DNA of 41,313 nucleotides from Streptomyces zinciresistens K42 (GCF_000225525.1 NZ_AGBF01000048.1:1-41313), one strand, 5' to 3'; shown: positions 15,734 to 26,100, numbered from the stretch's first letter. The notes: a model not told the origin generated them from the sequence alone. Numbers and translations are program-made.

Positions 15734-15970
15734 TCAGACGTTGGCGCAGAAGTTGCCGGAGGCCGGGTTCAGCGCGCCGATGACGTTGACGGTGTTGCCG
15801 CAGACGTTCACCGGGATGTGGAGAGGCGCCTGAACGAGGTTGCCCGACACGATGCCGGGCGAGTTGGCGGCCACTCCCTCGGCGTTGCTGTCCGCGACGG
15901 CGGTGCCGACGGGGACGGCGAGGAGCGCGGTGGTGATGGCAGCCATTGCCGTGGCCTTGCTACGCAGCAT
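15734..15970 (-). CDS. Short chaplin (secreted amyloid coat protein)
   Basis: Chaplins are secreted, self-assembling hydrophobic proteins that lower surface tension and coat aerial hyphae and spores. This 78-residue protein has a signal peptide (residues 1-26, cut after VGTAVA) and a single chaplin domain: GVAANSPGIVSGNLVQAPLH, then PVNVCGNTVNVIGALNPASGNFC, with the two conserved cysteines. It has no LPxTG sorting signal, so it is a short chaplin that binds the wall by assembly. The ATG at 15970 has GGAGG 7 nt upstream. The two residues after the last Cys-Ala-Asn end the domain as in ChpE-H. I see no clear BldN-type promoter. Confidence 0.92.
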   Translation of the reverse strand: MLRSKATAMAAITTALLAVPVGTAVADSNAEGVAANSPGIVSGNLVQAPLHIPVNVCGNTVNVIGALNPASGNFCANV

Positions 15971-16134
15971 GCTGAGTCCTCCATGCGTGATCGATCTCGG
16001 ACCAGCATTGCCCGGAAGCAGAGGAATGTCCCGCCGCGTCACCCGGTGTGCCTACGGACTTCACCCGTTCACCGCAGCGCCCACGGTCCCCGCCGCTCTC
16101 GCCCCGGCCCGCCCTCCGGAGCGGACCCGCCCCG

Positions 16135-17682
16135 TCAGCCGCAGACCTTGCCGTCCCTCGGCACCGTGCCCTCCAGCAGATACGCGTTCACCGCGGAGTC
16201 GACGCAGGAACTGCCCTTCCCGTACGCGCCGTGGCCCTCGCCCTTCCACGTGAGCGTCACGCCGACGCCCTTGCCCAACTCGTCCGCCATCCTGCGGGTG
16301 CCCTCGTAGGGTGTCGCCGGGTCACCGGTGTTGCCGACCAGCAGGATCGGGGCCGCGCCCGCCGCACTCACCTCCGGGGTCGCGGACCGCCCGGCCACCG
16401 GCCAGCCGTAGCACCAGCCGACCGTGTCCCAGCCGAGCATCGGACCGAACACCGGTGACACCTTCTCGAAGCGCGGCAGCAGTCTCCGCGTCTGCGCGAG
16501 CGTCGGCCGCTGCTTGTCGTCCAGGCACGATATGACACGCTGCGACTGGGCCCCCGTGCCGTAACGCCCGGACGGGTTGCGGTCGTTGTACTCGTCGGCG
16601 AGCGCCAGGAGCCGGGTGCCGTCGCCCCGCTCGGCACCCTCCAGCGCGCGGGTGAGGACCGGCCAGCCCGCCTTGCTGTACAGCGGTCTGATGATGCCCG
16701 TCAGGGCGAGGGTCTCGGTGAGTTCGCGGTCCGAGGACGTCGGCAGCGGGCGCGCGTCGATCCTCTTCAGCAGGGCCGCGATCCTCCGGGTGCCCGACCC
16801 GGCGTCCTGCCCGGTCGACCTGAGGTAGTTGTCGAGCGCCCGCTGGAAGCCCCGGGCCTGGTTCTCGGCGTGCCCCGCGGAGTCCGCGCTCGGGTCGGCG
16901 ACGGCGTCCAGGATCAGCCGGCCCACCCGCTTCGGGAACAAGTGGGCGTACACACCGCCGAGTTCGGTGCCGTAGGAGATACCGAAGTACCGCATCCTCC
17001 CGTCGCCGAGGACCTGGCGCATCAGGTCCATGTCGCGGGCGGTGTCGGTGGTCGACACATGGGCCATCAACTGCCCCTCGGCCTTGCGGCAGCTCTGCCC
17101 GAAGGCCGCGGCGTCCCGCAGGAAGGCCCGCTCCTCGTCCGGGGTGTCGGGTGTGACGTCGACGGACTCGGACGCCTGGACCTCCTCGTCGCCGCGGCAG
17201 CGCACGCCCGCACTGGCGCCCACGCCCCGTGGGTCCCAGCTCACCAGGTCGTAGCGCTTGTTGAGTTCGGCGGTGTACGAGGCGTACCACGGCATCGTCG
17301 ACAGTCCCGAGCTCCCGGGGCCGCCGAAGTTGAACAGCAGCGAGCCGATGCGGTCTCCGCCGGTAGCCTCGGCGCGGATCAGCGCCAGGCCGATCGTCCT
17401 GCCCTTCGGCTTCGACCAGTCCAGTGGCGCCCTGAGCGTCGCGCACCGCCACCCGCCCCCCGGCGCGGGGGAGCCCTCGGAAGCCTTGCACTCCCCCCAG
17501 TCCAGTTTCTGCGAGGTCAGCGACGCCGGCAGCGGGGCCGGCCCGTCGGCGGACGTCGGAGGCGAACTCGCCCCTCCCGGCCCGCCGCCGGCCTCGGGGC
17601 CGCCCGACGAGCCGCCGCCGCAGCCCGTCGCCAGCAGCGCGGCGGCGGCCAGCAGGGCGGCCCACCGTACGAGACCTGCCAT
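16135..17682 (-). CDS. S33 tripeptidyl-aminopeptidase-like lipoprotein (copy 1)
   Basis: A 515-residue exported alpha/beta-hydrolase peptidase. The N-terminus is a lipoprotein signal (hydrophobic core then LLATGC, Cys21), followed by a Gly/Ser/Pro linker. The catalytic Ser236 lies in GISYGTELGG; the oxyanion region NFGGPGSSG and the WDPRGVGAS strand are clear; the C-terminal TAP-like domain has NTGDPATPYEG (acid) and GEGHGAYGKG (His). Family members remove tripeptides or act as proline iminopeptidase-like enzymes on short peptides outside the cell. A paralog lies just upstream on the same strand (163-bp gap), so this is a tandem duplication; the spacing allows separate promoters. Confidence 0.9.
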   Translation of the reverse strand: MAGLVRWAALLAAAALLATGCGGGSSGGPEAGGGPGGASSPPTSADGPAPLPASLTSQKLDWGECKASEGSPAPGGGWRCATLRAPLDWSKPKGRTIGLALIRAEATGGDRIGSLLFNFGGPGSSGLSTMPWYASYTAELNKRYDLVSWDPRGVGASAGVRCRGDEEVQASESVDVTPDTPDEERAFLRDAAAFGQSCRKAEGQLMAHVSTTDTARDMDLMRQVLGDGRMRYFGISYGTELGGVYAHLFPKRVGRLILDAVADPSADSAGHAENQARGFQRALDNYLRSTGQDAGSGTRRIAALLKRIDARPLPTSSDRELTETLALTGIIRPLYSKAGWPVLTRALEGAERGDGTRLLALADEYNDRNPSGRYGTGAQSQRVISCLDDKQRPTLAQTRRLLPRFEKVSPVFGPMLGWDTVGWCYGWPVAGRSATPEVSAAGAAPILLVGNTGDPATPYEGTRRMADELGKGVGVTLTWKGEGHGAYGKGSSCVDSAVNAYLLEGTVPRDGKVCG

Positions 17683-17845
17683 GTCACGTCCCCCCTCACA
17701 AGCCGTCCGCACCGTGCCGCGGATGGCGGTCCGACCATGGTAGGCGGAGTGAGAATCAGCCGCGGGACCCTGTGGATAACTCTCTGACCAGCGCATTTAC
17801 CCCCTGCGTGCTGATCGTTCGCCTCGGCTGCGCGGCCCTCGCGCC

Positions 17846-19390
17846 TCAGGAGCAGACCGTGCCCGCGGCCGGCACCTTCCCGTCCAGGAGGTATCCGTTC
17901 ACCGCGCCCTGCACACACCGGTTCTTGCTGTCGTACGCACCGTGCCCCTGGCCCTTGTACGTCATCTCGACGCCGACCCCGTCACCCAGCGCCCGCACCA
18001 TCCGCCGGGCCCCCGCGTAGGGCGTGGCCGGGTCGCCCGTGTTGCCCACGACGAGGATCGGCGCCGCACCCGGCGCGCTCACGTCGGGATGGTCGGCCGC
18101 GCCCGCCACGGACCAGTCGGTGCAGCTGAGCATCGACCAGGCGAGGTAATCCCCGAACACGGGGGAGGCGGCCCGGAACGCGGGCAGCCTCCCCTCCACG
18201 AACTCGGTGGAGTAGCGCGGCTTGTCGTCGGCGCAGTTGATCGAGACGTTGGCGGCGGTGATGTTGCTGTACTCGCCGTTCTCGCTGCGCCCGTTCAGGG
18301 AGTCCGACAGCAGCATCAGCGTGCTGCCGTCCCCGCCGTACGCCTCCTCCAGCCCCTGGGTCAGATAGGGCCAGAAGTCCGGTGAGTACAGGGCCTGCGC
18401 GATGCCGCCGGTGGCGGCCGTCTGGGTCAGCTCCCGCGGGAAGATGCCCTTGATCGGCTTGCGGTCCAGGTCGTTCAGCAGCTTCGCGATGCGGTCCCTG
18501 ACGTCCTGCGGGGTGTCGCCGATCGGGCAGTCCTCCGTCTTGGAGGTGCAGTCGGCGGCGAAGTTGTCGAGCGCGAGCTGGAAGCCCCTGGCCTGGCCGA
18601 GCGCGCTCTGCTCGGGGTTCTGCGTGGGGTCGACCACCGCGTCGAACACGGCTCTCCCGACCTTCTTGGGGAACAAGTGTGCGTAGACGCCGCCTAGTTC
18701 GGTGCCGTAGGAGATGCCGAAGTAGTACAGCTTGTCGTCGCCGAGGACCTGGCGCATCAGGTCCATGTCGCGGGCCGCCTCGGTGGTGCGCACGTTGGGC
18801 AGCATCCCCTGGGAGTTCTTCTTGCAGGCGTTGTTGAACGCCTTGGTGCTGTTCACGAACTCGGTGCGCTCCGCCGCGTCGTCGGGTGTCCCGTCCTGCT
18901 GGAAGTAGGCGTCGAGCTGCTGGTCGTCCTCGCACCGCACGGGTGCGCTGCGGCCGACCCCGCGCGGGTCGAAGCTGACGAGGTCGTAGCGGGTGCGCAG
19001 CTTCGCGTAGGTGTCGCCGAAGGCGGGCAGCGTGGTGACGCCCGAGCCGCCGGGGCCGCCGAAGTTGAAGATCAGCGAGCCGATGCGGCGGCTCTCCTCG
19101 CCGGTGGACCTCACCCGGATCAGCTCGATGCCGATCGTGTCGCCCTGGGGGTCGCTCCAGTCGCGGGGCGCCTTCATCGTCGCGCACTGCCAGGTGCCGT
19201 CGTCCGGCAGCGGTGACGGGCTGCCGCCGCCGCCCTGCGCCTGGTCCGGTGCGGGGCAGTCCTTCCAGTCCAGCTTCTGGGCCGTGAGGTCCTGGTCCCC
19301 GGAGTTCTCGGCGCATCCCGCCAGCAGTGCGGAGACCAGCAGGGCGGCGGCGGTCAGGGCAGCGGCACGCGGCCGGGGAGGATTCGCCAT
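17846..19390 (-). CDS. S33 tripeptidyl-aminopeptidase-like lipoprotein (copy 2)
   Basis: A 514-residue paralog of the gene downstream, with a textbook lipobox LLAGC (Cys26) after a 20-residue hydrophobic stretch. The catalytic Ser227 lies in GISYGTELGG, NFGGPGGSG forms the oxyanion loop, SFDPRGVGRS follows, and NTGDPATPYAG and GQGHGAYDSK provide the acid and His of the TAP-like C-terminus. Extra cysteine-containing segments (CTSKTEDC) suggest disulfides. The ATG at 19390 is the only start that gives the signal peptide. The two copies share order, length and motifs but differ across the cap region, which hints at different peptide preferences. Confidence 0.9.
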   Translation of the reverse strand: MANPPRPRAAALTAAALLVSALLAGCAENSGDQDLTAQKLDWKDCPAPDQAQGGGGSPSPLPDDGTWQCATMKAPRDWSDPQGDTIGIELIRVRSTGEESRRIGSLIFNFGGPGGSGVTTLPAFGDTYAKLRTRYDLVSFDPRGVGRSAPVRCEDDQQLDAYFQQDGTPDDAAERTEFVNSTKAFNNACKKNSQGMLPNVRTTEAARDMDLMRQVLGDDKLYYFGISYGTELGGVYAHLFPKKVGRAVFDAVVDPTQNPEQSALGQARGFQLALDNFAADCTSKTEDCPIGDTPQDVRDRIAKLLNDLDRKPIKGIFPRELTQTAATGGIAQALYSPDFWPYLTQGLEEAYGGDGSTLMLLSDSLNGRSENGEYSNITAANVSINCADDKPRYSTEFVEGRLPAFRAASPVFGDYLAWSMLSCTDWSVAGAADHPDVSAPGAAPILVVGNTGDPATPYAGARRMVRALGDGVGVEMTYKGQGHGAYDSKNRCVQGAVNGYLLDGKVPAAGTVCS

Positions 19391-19542
19391 GGTCCCATCC
19401 TGCGGTCGCCCGGTGCGGGGCGCTCGGGGCGCGGTCCGTACGAGGTACGAAGGGTCCCGCCCCGGCCGCGTGTGCGCTGCCCCCGCGCGCGTGCCGCGCG
19501 CCGCACCCCGGCCCGCGTACGCGACCCGGTGGCCGCGCCGGG

Positions 19543-22335
19543 CTACAACGCGCCCTTGCGGCTGAGATAGTTGAAGGCCAGCCAGCCCGGCAGCACGGGC
19601 AGCCACAGGGTCAGCAGCCGGAACAGCAGCACCGCGGGCGCGGCCACCTCGCTGGGCAGGCCGACGGCGATCAGACCGACGGTCAGGGTCGCCTCCACGG
19701 CGCCGACGCCGCCCGGGGTCGGTGCGGCGGACCCGAGCGCGTTGCCCGCGAGGAAGACGACCGCGACGCTGGCGATGCTGATCGAGGTGCCCTCGCTGCC
19801 GAACGCCCGGATCGAGGCGTCCAGGCACATCACGAAGACCGCGGTCAGCAGCAGCATGCCGCCGATGCCGGTGATCAGCTTCTGGGGCCGCTGGAGGACG
19901 TCGAGCATGCGCGGCACGACACCCGCGAACAGCGACCTCACGCGCGTGACGACGAACTTCCGCAGGAAGGGCACCGAGGTGACGACGAGCACCAGCACCG
20001 CGACCGTCAGCAGACCGGCGATGACCGTCCGGGACGGCGACAGTGAGGGCGTCTTCTCGGTGCCGGTGAGATAGCCGAAGGACAGCAGCATCAGGATGTG
20101 GCAGCCCAGGCCGAACAGCTGGGAGGCGCCCACGCTCGCCACCGCGAGCCCCGGCCGCACTCCCGAGCGCTGGAGGAAGCGCGTGTTGAGGGCGACACCG
20201 CCCACCGCGGGCGGCGCGACGATCTTCACGAAGGATCCGGCGACCTGCGCGGCCACGGTCCGCAGGAACGGCACCCGCTCGGGCACGAACCCGAGGAGCG
20301 CCAGGGCGGCGGCGAAGTAGCTGGCCGCCGAGAACAGTGCCGCCGCGGCCACCCAGCCCCACTGGGCGTTCGCCACCAGGGGCCCGAACTCGATGTGGGT
20401 GAGCTGGCTCAGCAGGAAGTACGCGCCGATGGCACCGGCGATGATGCTGATCAGGGTCCGCGGCCGCACCCGCTCCAGACGGGCCGGCTCGACCGGCGCC
20501 TGCGGCCTGATCCGCAGCACCTGGTGGCGGATCTGGCTGAGCAGGTCCTCCTCGCGTGCCTCGTCGAGCGCCTCGTCCATGGCCCGCTTCTCGGCCCGCG
20601 CCTGCGCCCGTACGGCCTTCTTGTCCGGCTTGCCGGGCTCGTCAGCCGTTCCCTCGCTGCGGGCCTGCCTGGCGTGCCGCGACGCCTCCAGGACGGCCTC
20701 GCGCTCGCGCTCCGCGCGCTCCCGGGCGAGCCGGCGCAGCGTCGCGCGCGTGGCGCGGGTCAGCGCGATGGGCTGGAGCATCGGCAGGCAGTCGGCGACG
20801 GCGTCGGGGCCCAGCACGCCCACGGCGGAGGCCACCGCGCGCTCGGCGCCGACCCGCAGGCCGAGCGTCACCAGCAGCTGCGAGATGTCCATGCGCAGCA
20901 GCAGGTTGTTCGCCGCGATCTCGCCGATCCGCAGGTCGGTGATGATCACATTGCCGGAACGATCCACCAGGATGGCGTCACCCGCCAGTCTGCGGTGCGC
21001 GATACGCCGCGACTGGAGCGCCTCCACCTGGAGCCAGGTGTCCCGCAGCAGGCCGTCGGTGATCTCCTCGTCCGGCAGCGAGTCCACGGTGCGCCCGCCG
21101 ATGTGCTCGTAGACCAGCATCACGGCGTCCGGGCCGAGCTCCGAGGTGGCGATCAGCTTGGGCGCGTTGGCACCGGCCGCGATGGCCGCGTAGGCGAGCA
21201 GAGCCTCCTGCTCCAGAGCCTGGCGCAGGGACTGCAGGCTGCTGCGGGTGGCGAAGCCGCGCAGGGTGAGATTGCGCCACGCGCGGTAGAAGAACCCCTG
21301 GGCCTGCTGCTCCCGGTCGACGACCGTCACGTCCAGCGGCGGCCCGTCCTCCAGGGTGACGTGGTAGCGCCGCCCCCGGTCGCCGCTCTCCTGGCTGTCG
21401 TAGCCCTCCTCGCGGGCCGCGCTGACCGGACGGAAGCCGACGTGCCGCAGCCCGGCCATCAGGGTCCGCCCGGTGGGCCGCACATTGGGGGAGCCGACCG
21501 CGTACAGCGTGCCGTAGGCGATGGTCCAGCCGATCATCAGCGTCAGGATGATCGAGAACGGCGTCGTGTAGCCGGTGACCAGCATGGAGAACGCGTACAG
21601 GACCAGCACCGCCCACAGGACCGCACGCCAGCGGGGTCTGCGGGACATGCCGACGGCCGTCATGTACGCGATGACCGGGGCGAGATAGCCGTGCACCGGA
21701 TCGGTGAGCGAGGCGAGGTCGGCGGGGGAGGGCTGGGTGAGGGCGTCCCTGATGGACTCCGGAGCGGCCCGCGCGACCCACAGATCGGTGGCGAGGGTCA
21801 CCCCGTGCGCGAGGACGGCGGCGAGGACGCCGTCGGCGATCCGCAGCCCGTCCCGTTTGATCAGCCGTTCGATCGCGAAGGCGACGGGCACCAGCAGGAT
21901 GGCGATGCTGGAGACGAGCCCGGCGAGCTTGCTGAAGACGTCGGGTGCCTGGCCGGTGCCCTTGTTGATGTCCTGTTCCAGGCCCGAGGTGGTGCCGTGC
22001 GCGAAGGCGGCGATGGCGAGCAGCACCGCGATGCCGAGCAGGCCCACCAGGAGCCGCATGAGGTCGGAGGGGCGGTGCACGCGCGCGGGGAGCAGCGGTT
22101 CGTCGCCCTCGACCGCGTCGGTGTTCCCCTCGCCGGAGCCGTCCGGGCTCCCGTCACCGACATCCGCGCGGCGGGCCTCCGCGCCGTCGGCACTCCCGGT
22201 GTCCCCCCGCTCACCTGCGGTGTCCTTCGTGGCGGCCTCGGAGGCGTCGGGGCGCGGCGAACCCTCAGAGGTGCTTTCCGCCCCCTCCGGGTGCACACCC
22301 TGCTGCTTCATCGCCTCTTCTTGGTCTCGTATCAC
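19543..22335 (-). CDS. Pseudokinase-flippase fusion (MprF-like TM domain, UPF0104)
   Basis: A 930-residue membrane protein. After an acidic disordered N-terminus (about 75 residues) come six or seven membrane segments, then a cytoplasmic protein-kinase-like domain (about 300-560) and a charged coiled-coil-like linker. The C-terminus (about 610-930) is an UPF0104/lysylphosphatidylglycerol-synthase type membrane domain with VKIVAPPAVGGVALN and GSAAPTPGGVGAVEA, the lipid-flippase half of MprF. The aminoacyl-transferase domain of MprF is absent. The kinase catalytic loop reads HRRLAGDAILVD (His447 onward), lacking the HxD Asp and the Asn, so it is probably a pseudokinase. The start is either GTG 22335 or ATG 22311; neither has a good ribosome binding site. 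Lipid or glycolipid transport is inferred. Confidence 0.82.
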   Translation of the reverse strand: MIRDQEEAMKQQGVHPEGAESTSEGSPRPDASEAATKDTAGERGDTGSADGAEARRADVGDGSPDGSGEGNTDAVEGDEPLLPARVHRPSDLMRLLVGLLGIAVLLAIAAFAHGTTSGLEQDINKGTGQAPDVFSKLAGLVSSIAILLVPVAFAIERLIKRDGLRIADGVLAAVLAHGVTLATDLWVARAAPESIRDALTQPSPADLASLTDPVHGYLAPVIAYMTAVGMSRRPRWRAVLWAVLVLYAFSMLVTGYTTPFSIILTLMIGWTIAYGTLYAVGSPNVRPTGRTLMAGLRHVGFRPVSAAREEGYDSQESGDRGRRYHVTLEDGPPLDVTVVDREQQAQGFFYRAWRNLTLRGFATRSSLQSLRQALEQEALLAYAAIAAGANAPKLIATSELGPDAVMLVYEHIGGRTVDSLPDEEITDGLLRDTWLQVEALQSRRIAHRRLAGDAILVDRSGNVIITDLRIGEIAANNLLLRMDISQLLVTLGLRVGAERAVASAVGVLGPDAVADCLPMLQPIALTRATRATLRRLARERAEREREAVLEASRHARQARSEGTADEPGKPDKKAVRAQARAEKRAMDEALDEAREEDLLSQIRHQVLRIRPQAPVEPARLERVRPRTLISIIAGAIGAYFLLSQLTHIEFGPLVANAQWGWVAAAALFSAASYFAAALALLGFVPERVPFLRTVAAQVAGSFVKIVAPPAVGGVALNTRFLQRSGVRPGLAVASVGASQLFGLGCHILMLLSFGYLTGTEKTPSLSPSRTVIAGLLTVAVLVLVVTSVPFLRKFVVTRVRSLFAGVVPRMLDVLQRPQKLITGIGGMLLLTAVFVMCLDASIRAFGSEGTSISIASVAVVFLAGNALGSAAPTPGGVGAVEATLTVGLIAVGLPSEVAAPAVLLFRLLTLWLPVLPGWLAFNYLSRKGAL

Positions 22336-22488
22336 CGGTCACCGCCCGCACGATGGTGGCATGCCCCACCGACACACGGGGGCATCAGGGTGCAAATGCG
22401 GGGGCGCACAGTCTGCCCGAAGCCTGGCCGCAGGGCGAGGGCTACGCACAGTGGCGAGCGCGTCACATTGTCGGCGGGGTGAGGCACG

Positions 22489-22905
22489 ATGGGCGGAATG
22501 AGCCACGAGAGCCTTCCGTACGACGCCCGACCGGAGTACGGCGACGGCCCCCCGCGGACGTCGGACGCCCTGCCGGAGTACGCCGAGCGGGTCCTTGAGG
22601 TCGCCGAACTGATCCCCGCAGGCCGTGTCATGACGTACGGGGACGTGGCCGAGTGGCTGGAGGAGGGCGGGCCCCGCCAGGTCGGCCGCGTCATGGCCCT
22701 GTACGGGGGTGCCGTCCCCTGGTGGCGGGTGGTGCGCGCGGACGGCGCCCTGCTCCCGGGCCACGAACTCAGAGCCCTGGACCACTACCGTGCGGAGGGC
22801 ACGCCGCTGAGGGAGGCGAGCAGGGCCGCCCAGGGGCACCTGCCGCGCCTCGACATGAAGGGTGCGCGCTGGGACGGGGGCGCACGCGCGCAAGGTCACA
22901 CCTGA
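22489..22905 (+). CDS. Alkyltransferase-like protein (ATL)
   Basis: A 138-residue protein related to O6-methylguanine methyltransferase. ATLs bind alkylated guanine, flip it out and recruit nucleotide excision repair, but cannot transfer the alkyl group because the Cys of PCHR is replaced. Here the motif reads PWWRVV, with Trp in that place. The helix-turn-helix and Arg finger are seen in VMTYGDVAEWL and GPRQVGRVMA, and DGALLPGHE is the lesion-binding loop. The start is ATG 22489 (GTGAGG upstream) or ATG 22498 (MSHESLP). It sits directly upstream of adnA, as Rv3204 sits close to adnAB in M. tuberculosis. Confidence 0.92.
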   Translation: MGGMSHESLPYDARPEYGDGPPRTSDALPEYAERVLEVAELIPAGRVMTYGDVAEWLEEGGPRQVGRVMALYGGAVPWWRVVRADGALLPGHELRALDHYRAEGTPLREASRAAQGHLPRLDMKGARWDGGARAQGHT

Positions 22906-23165
22906 CAGCTTCCGCCCTCGGACGCTCCGCCGCCGTACCGCCTGTGATCCGTATGGGGGAAGCAGGGGACGTCCGTGGCATGACGTACGTTCGAGGGTCG
23001 GGGGGCGCACGTGCCGCGAGTGCCCCGGGGGATGGACCGGAAGCACTGCTTCCGTACCGTCCCGCGGCGTAGCGTCGGCTGCGCGCGTCCCCCTCACCCC
23101 GCGGCCACCGCTCTCCCCGCGCGTGGGGCGACCCATCAGCACACCCACCAGGACCGGCGAACCAC

Positions 23166-26100
23166 GTGAGCTCCTCTTTCTCCACCAGGCGCCCGTCGCA
23201 CCCCGCGGTGCGACAGGGGGCCCGTGGCGCTTACCGGCTCGTACGCACCCCTGTCGCGCACATGGCTCCCCCTCGTCCTGACGCGCCGCAACGCTCCGTG
23301 GTTGACCACCGCGCGGGACCACTGCTCGTCCTGGCCGGTCCCGGCACCGGGAAGACCACCACCCTGGTGGAGTCCGTGGCGGCCCGCATCGCCCGGGGCG
23401 CGGACCCCGCGCGCATCCTGGTCCTCACGTTCAGCCGCAAGGCCGCCGTGGAACTGCGCGACCGCATGGCGCTGCGCATCGGTGCGGCCCGCGCGCCCCA
23501 AGCGACCACGTTCCACTCGTTCTGCTACGCCCTGGTCCGCGCCCACCAGGACAGCGATCTGTTCGTGGAGCCGATGCGGCTGCTGTCCGGCCCCGAGCAG
23601 GACGTGACCGTACGGGACCTGCTCGCCGGCCAGCCGGACCTGGAGCGCCTCGGGCTCGCCCATGTGCGCTGGCCCGACGAACTGCGCGCCTGCCTGACCA
23701 CCCGGGGCTTCGCCGACGAGGTCCGCGCCGTCCTCGCCCGCAGCCGCGAACTCGGTCTCGGTCCGGACGCCCTGGACGCCTTCGCCCGCCGCATCGGCCG
23801 CCCCGACTGGCGTGCCGCGGCCGCCTTCCTCGCCGAGTATCTCGACGTGCTCGACCTCCAGGGCGTGCTCGACTACGCCGAACTGGTCCACCGCGCGGTG
23901 CTGCTCGCCCGCCGCCCCGGGGCCGCCGAGCGCCTCGCCGCGCGGTACGACGCGGTGTACGTCGACGAGTACCAGGACACCGACCCGGCCCAGGTACGGC
24001 TGCTGCGCGCGCTGGCGGGCGACGGCCGCACCCTGGTCGCCTTCGGCGACCCCGACCAGTCGATCTACGCGTTCCGGGGGGCCGACGTGAACGGCATCCT
24101 GGAGTTCCCCGACACCTTCCCCCGCGCCGACGGCCGCCCCGCGCGCGTGGAGGTCCTGCGCACCGCACGCCGCTCCGGCGCCGCCCTGCTCGCCGCCACC
24201 CGGCTGCTGACCCAGCGCATGCCCCTGACCCGGCTCCCGGCGCAGAAGGCACGCGCCCACCGGGACCTGGCCCCGGTCCGCGACGGCGGCCACGTCGAGG
24301 TGTACACCTACCCGACCGCCGGCACCGAACTGGACAACATCGCCGACATCCTGCGCCGGGCGCACCTGGAGGACGGCGTGCCCTGGGGCGAGATGGCCGT
24401 CCTGGTGCGCGCCGGCGCGCGCACCATCCCGACCGTGCGCCGCGCGCTGACGTCCGCCGGGGTGCCGCTGGACATCGACGGCGACGACCTGCCGCTGCGC
24501 CACGAGCCCGCAGTGGCGCCGCTGCTCGCCGCCCTGCGGGCGGTGGCCACGGCGGAGGCCGATGCGGGTTCCGGGGCGGAGGTCGCGGAGGCACAGGCGG
24601 AGGCGGCGTCGGGCACTGAGGCACAGGCGGAGGTGGCGTCGGGCACGGAGGTCGAGGAGGTCGCGGGCGGGGCGGCCCAGGCCGAGGCGGGTCCTGACGC
24701 GCAGGCGGCCGACGGGACGGCCGAGCCCTGCTGGCTCGCCACCGAGACCGCCCTGAGCCTGCTGGCCTCCCCCCTCGCCGGCATGGACACCGCCGACCTG
24801 CGCCGCCTCGGACGGGCCCTGCGCGAGGAGGAGCGGGCCGCCGGCAACGCCGTGCCGCCACCCTCCGACGAACTGCTCGCGCGGGCGCTGGCCGAGCCGG
24901 AGCGGCTCACCGTGCACGACCCCACGTACGCGCGTGGCGCCCAGCGGCTCGGCGCCCTCCTGCGCAAGGCCCGCGAGCGCCTCGCGGACGGCGGCACCGC
25001 CGAGGAGGCGCTGTGGGACCTCTGGGAGGGCACGCCCTGGCCCACCCGCCTGGAACGCGCCGCCCGGCGCGGCGGAGCGGCCGGCCGCAACGCCGACCGG
25101 GACCTGGACGCCGTGTGCGCGCTGTTCGCTGCGGCGGCCCGCGCCGAGGAGCGCACCGGCGGCCGCGGGGCCCTGAACTTCCTGGAGGGCGTCGACGCCG
25201 AGGACATCGCCGCCGACACGCTCACCCGCCGCGCCGTACGCCCCGACGCGGTGCGCCTGATGACCGCCCACCGCTCCAAGGGGCTGGAGTGGCGCCTGGT
25301 CGTCGTCGCCGGCGTCCAGGAAGGGCTGTGGCCCGACCTGCGCCGGCGCGGGTCCCTGCTCGAAGCCGACCGCATCGGCCGCGACGGACTCGCGGAACCA
25401 CTCACTCCGGGCGCCCTGCTGGCCGAGGAGCGACGCCTGTTCTACGTCGCCGCCACGCGCGCGCGTGAGCGCCTCGTCGTGACGGCGGTCAAGGCGCCCG
25501 CGGACGACGGCGACCAGCCCTCCCGCTTCCTGACCGAACTCGGCGTGGAGCCCAGGGACGTCACCGGCCGCCCCCGCCGCCCCCTGTCCGTCGCAGCGCT
25601 CGTCGCCGAACTGCGGGCGACCACCGTCGACCCGCGCGTGTCCGGCGCCCTCCGGCAGGCCGCGGCCCGGCGGCTGGCCCGGCTGGCGGCGCTCACCGAC
25701 GACGACGGCCGCCCGCTCGTGCCCTCCGCGCACCCCTACCGCTGGTGGGGCATGTTCGAGCCGACCGAGTCCAAGGTGCCGCTGCGCGACCGCGACCAGC
25801 CCGTCGTCCTGTCCGGCAGCGCCCTGGACCAACTCGCCAACACCTGTGCGCTGCAGTGGTTCCTGGGCCGCGAGGTGAAGGCCGACGCACCCGCCACCGC
25901 GGCCCAGGGCTTCGGCAACGTGGTGCACGTCCTCGCCGACGAGGTCGCCTCCGGGCACACCCCGGCCGACCTCGCCGTCCTCATGGAACGCCTCGACTCC
26001 GTGTGGAACGCGCTCGCCTTCGACGCGCCCTGGAAGTCCGAGCAGGAGAAGGCCAACGCGCGCGTGGCGCTCGAACGCTTCCTCCAGTGGCACGTGACGG

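Noticed and set aside
15971..16134. BldN-type promoter for the chaplin gene
   Set aside because: I searched for a CGTAAC / CGTTGA-like pair on the minus strand and found no acceptable match.
22980..22998. Possible LexA/SOS box upstream of adnA (GAC-GTAC-GTTCGA)
   Set aside because: Only the right half matches the GAAC-N4-GTTC consensus; the left half agrees at two of four bases.
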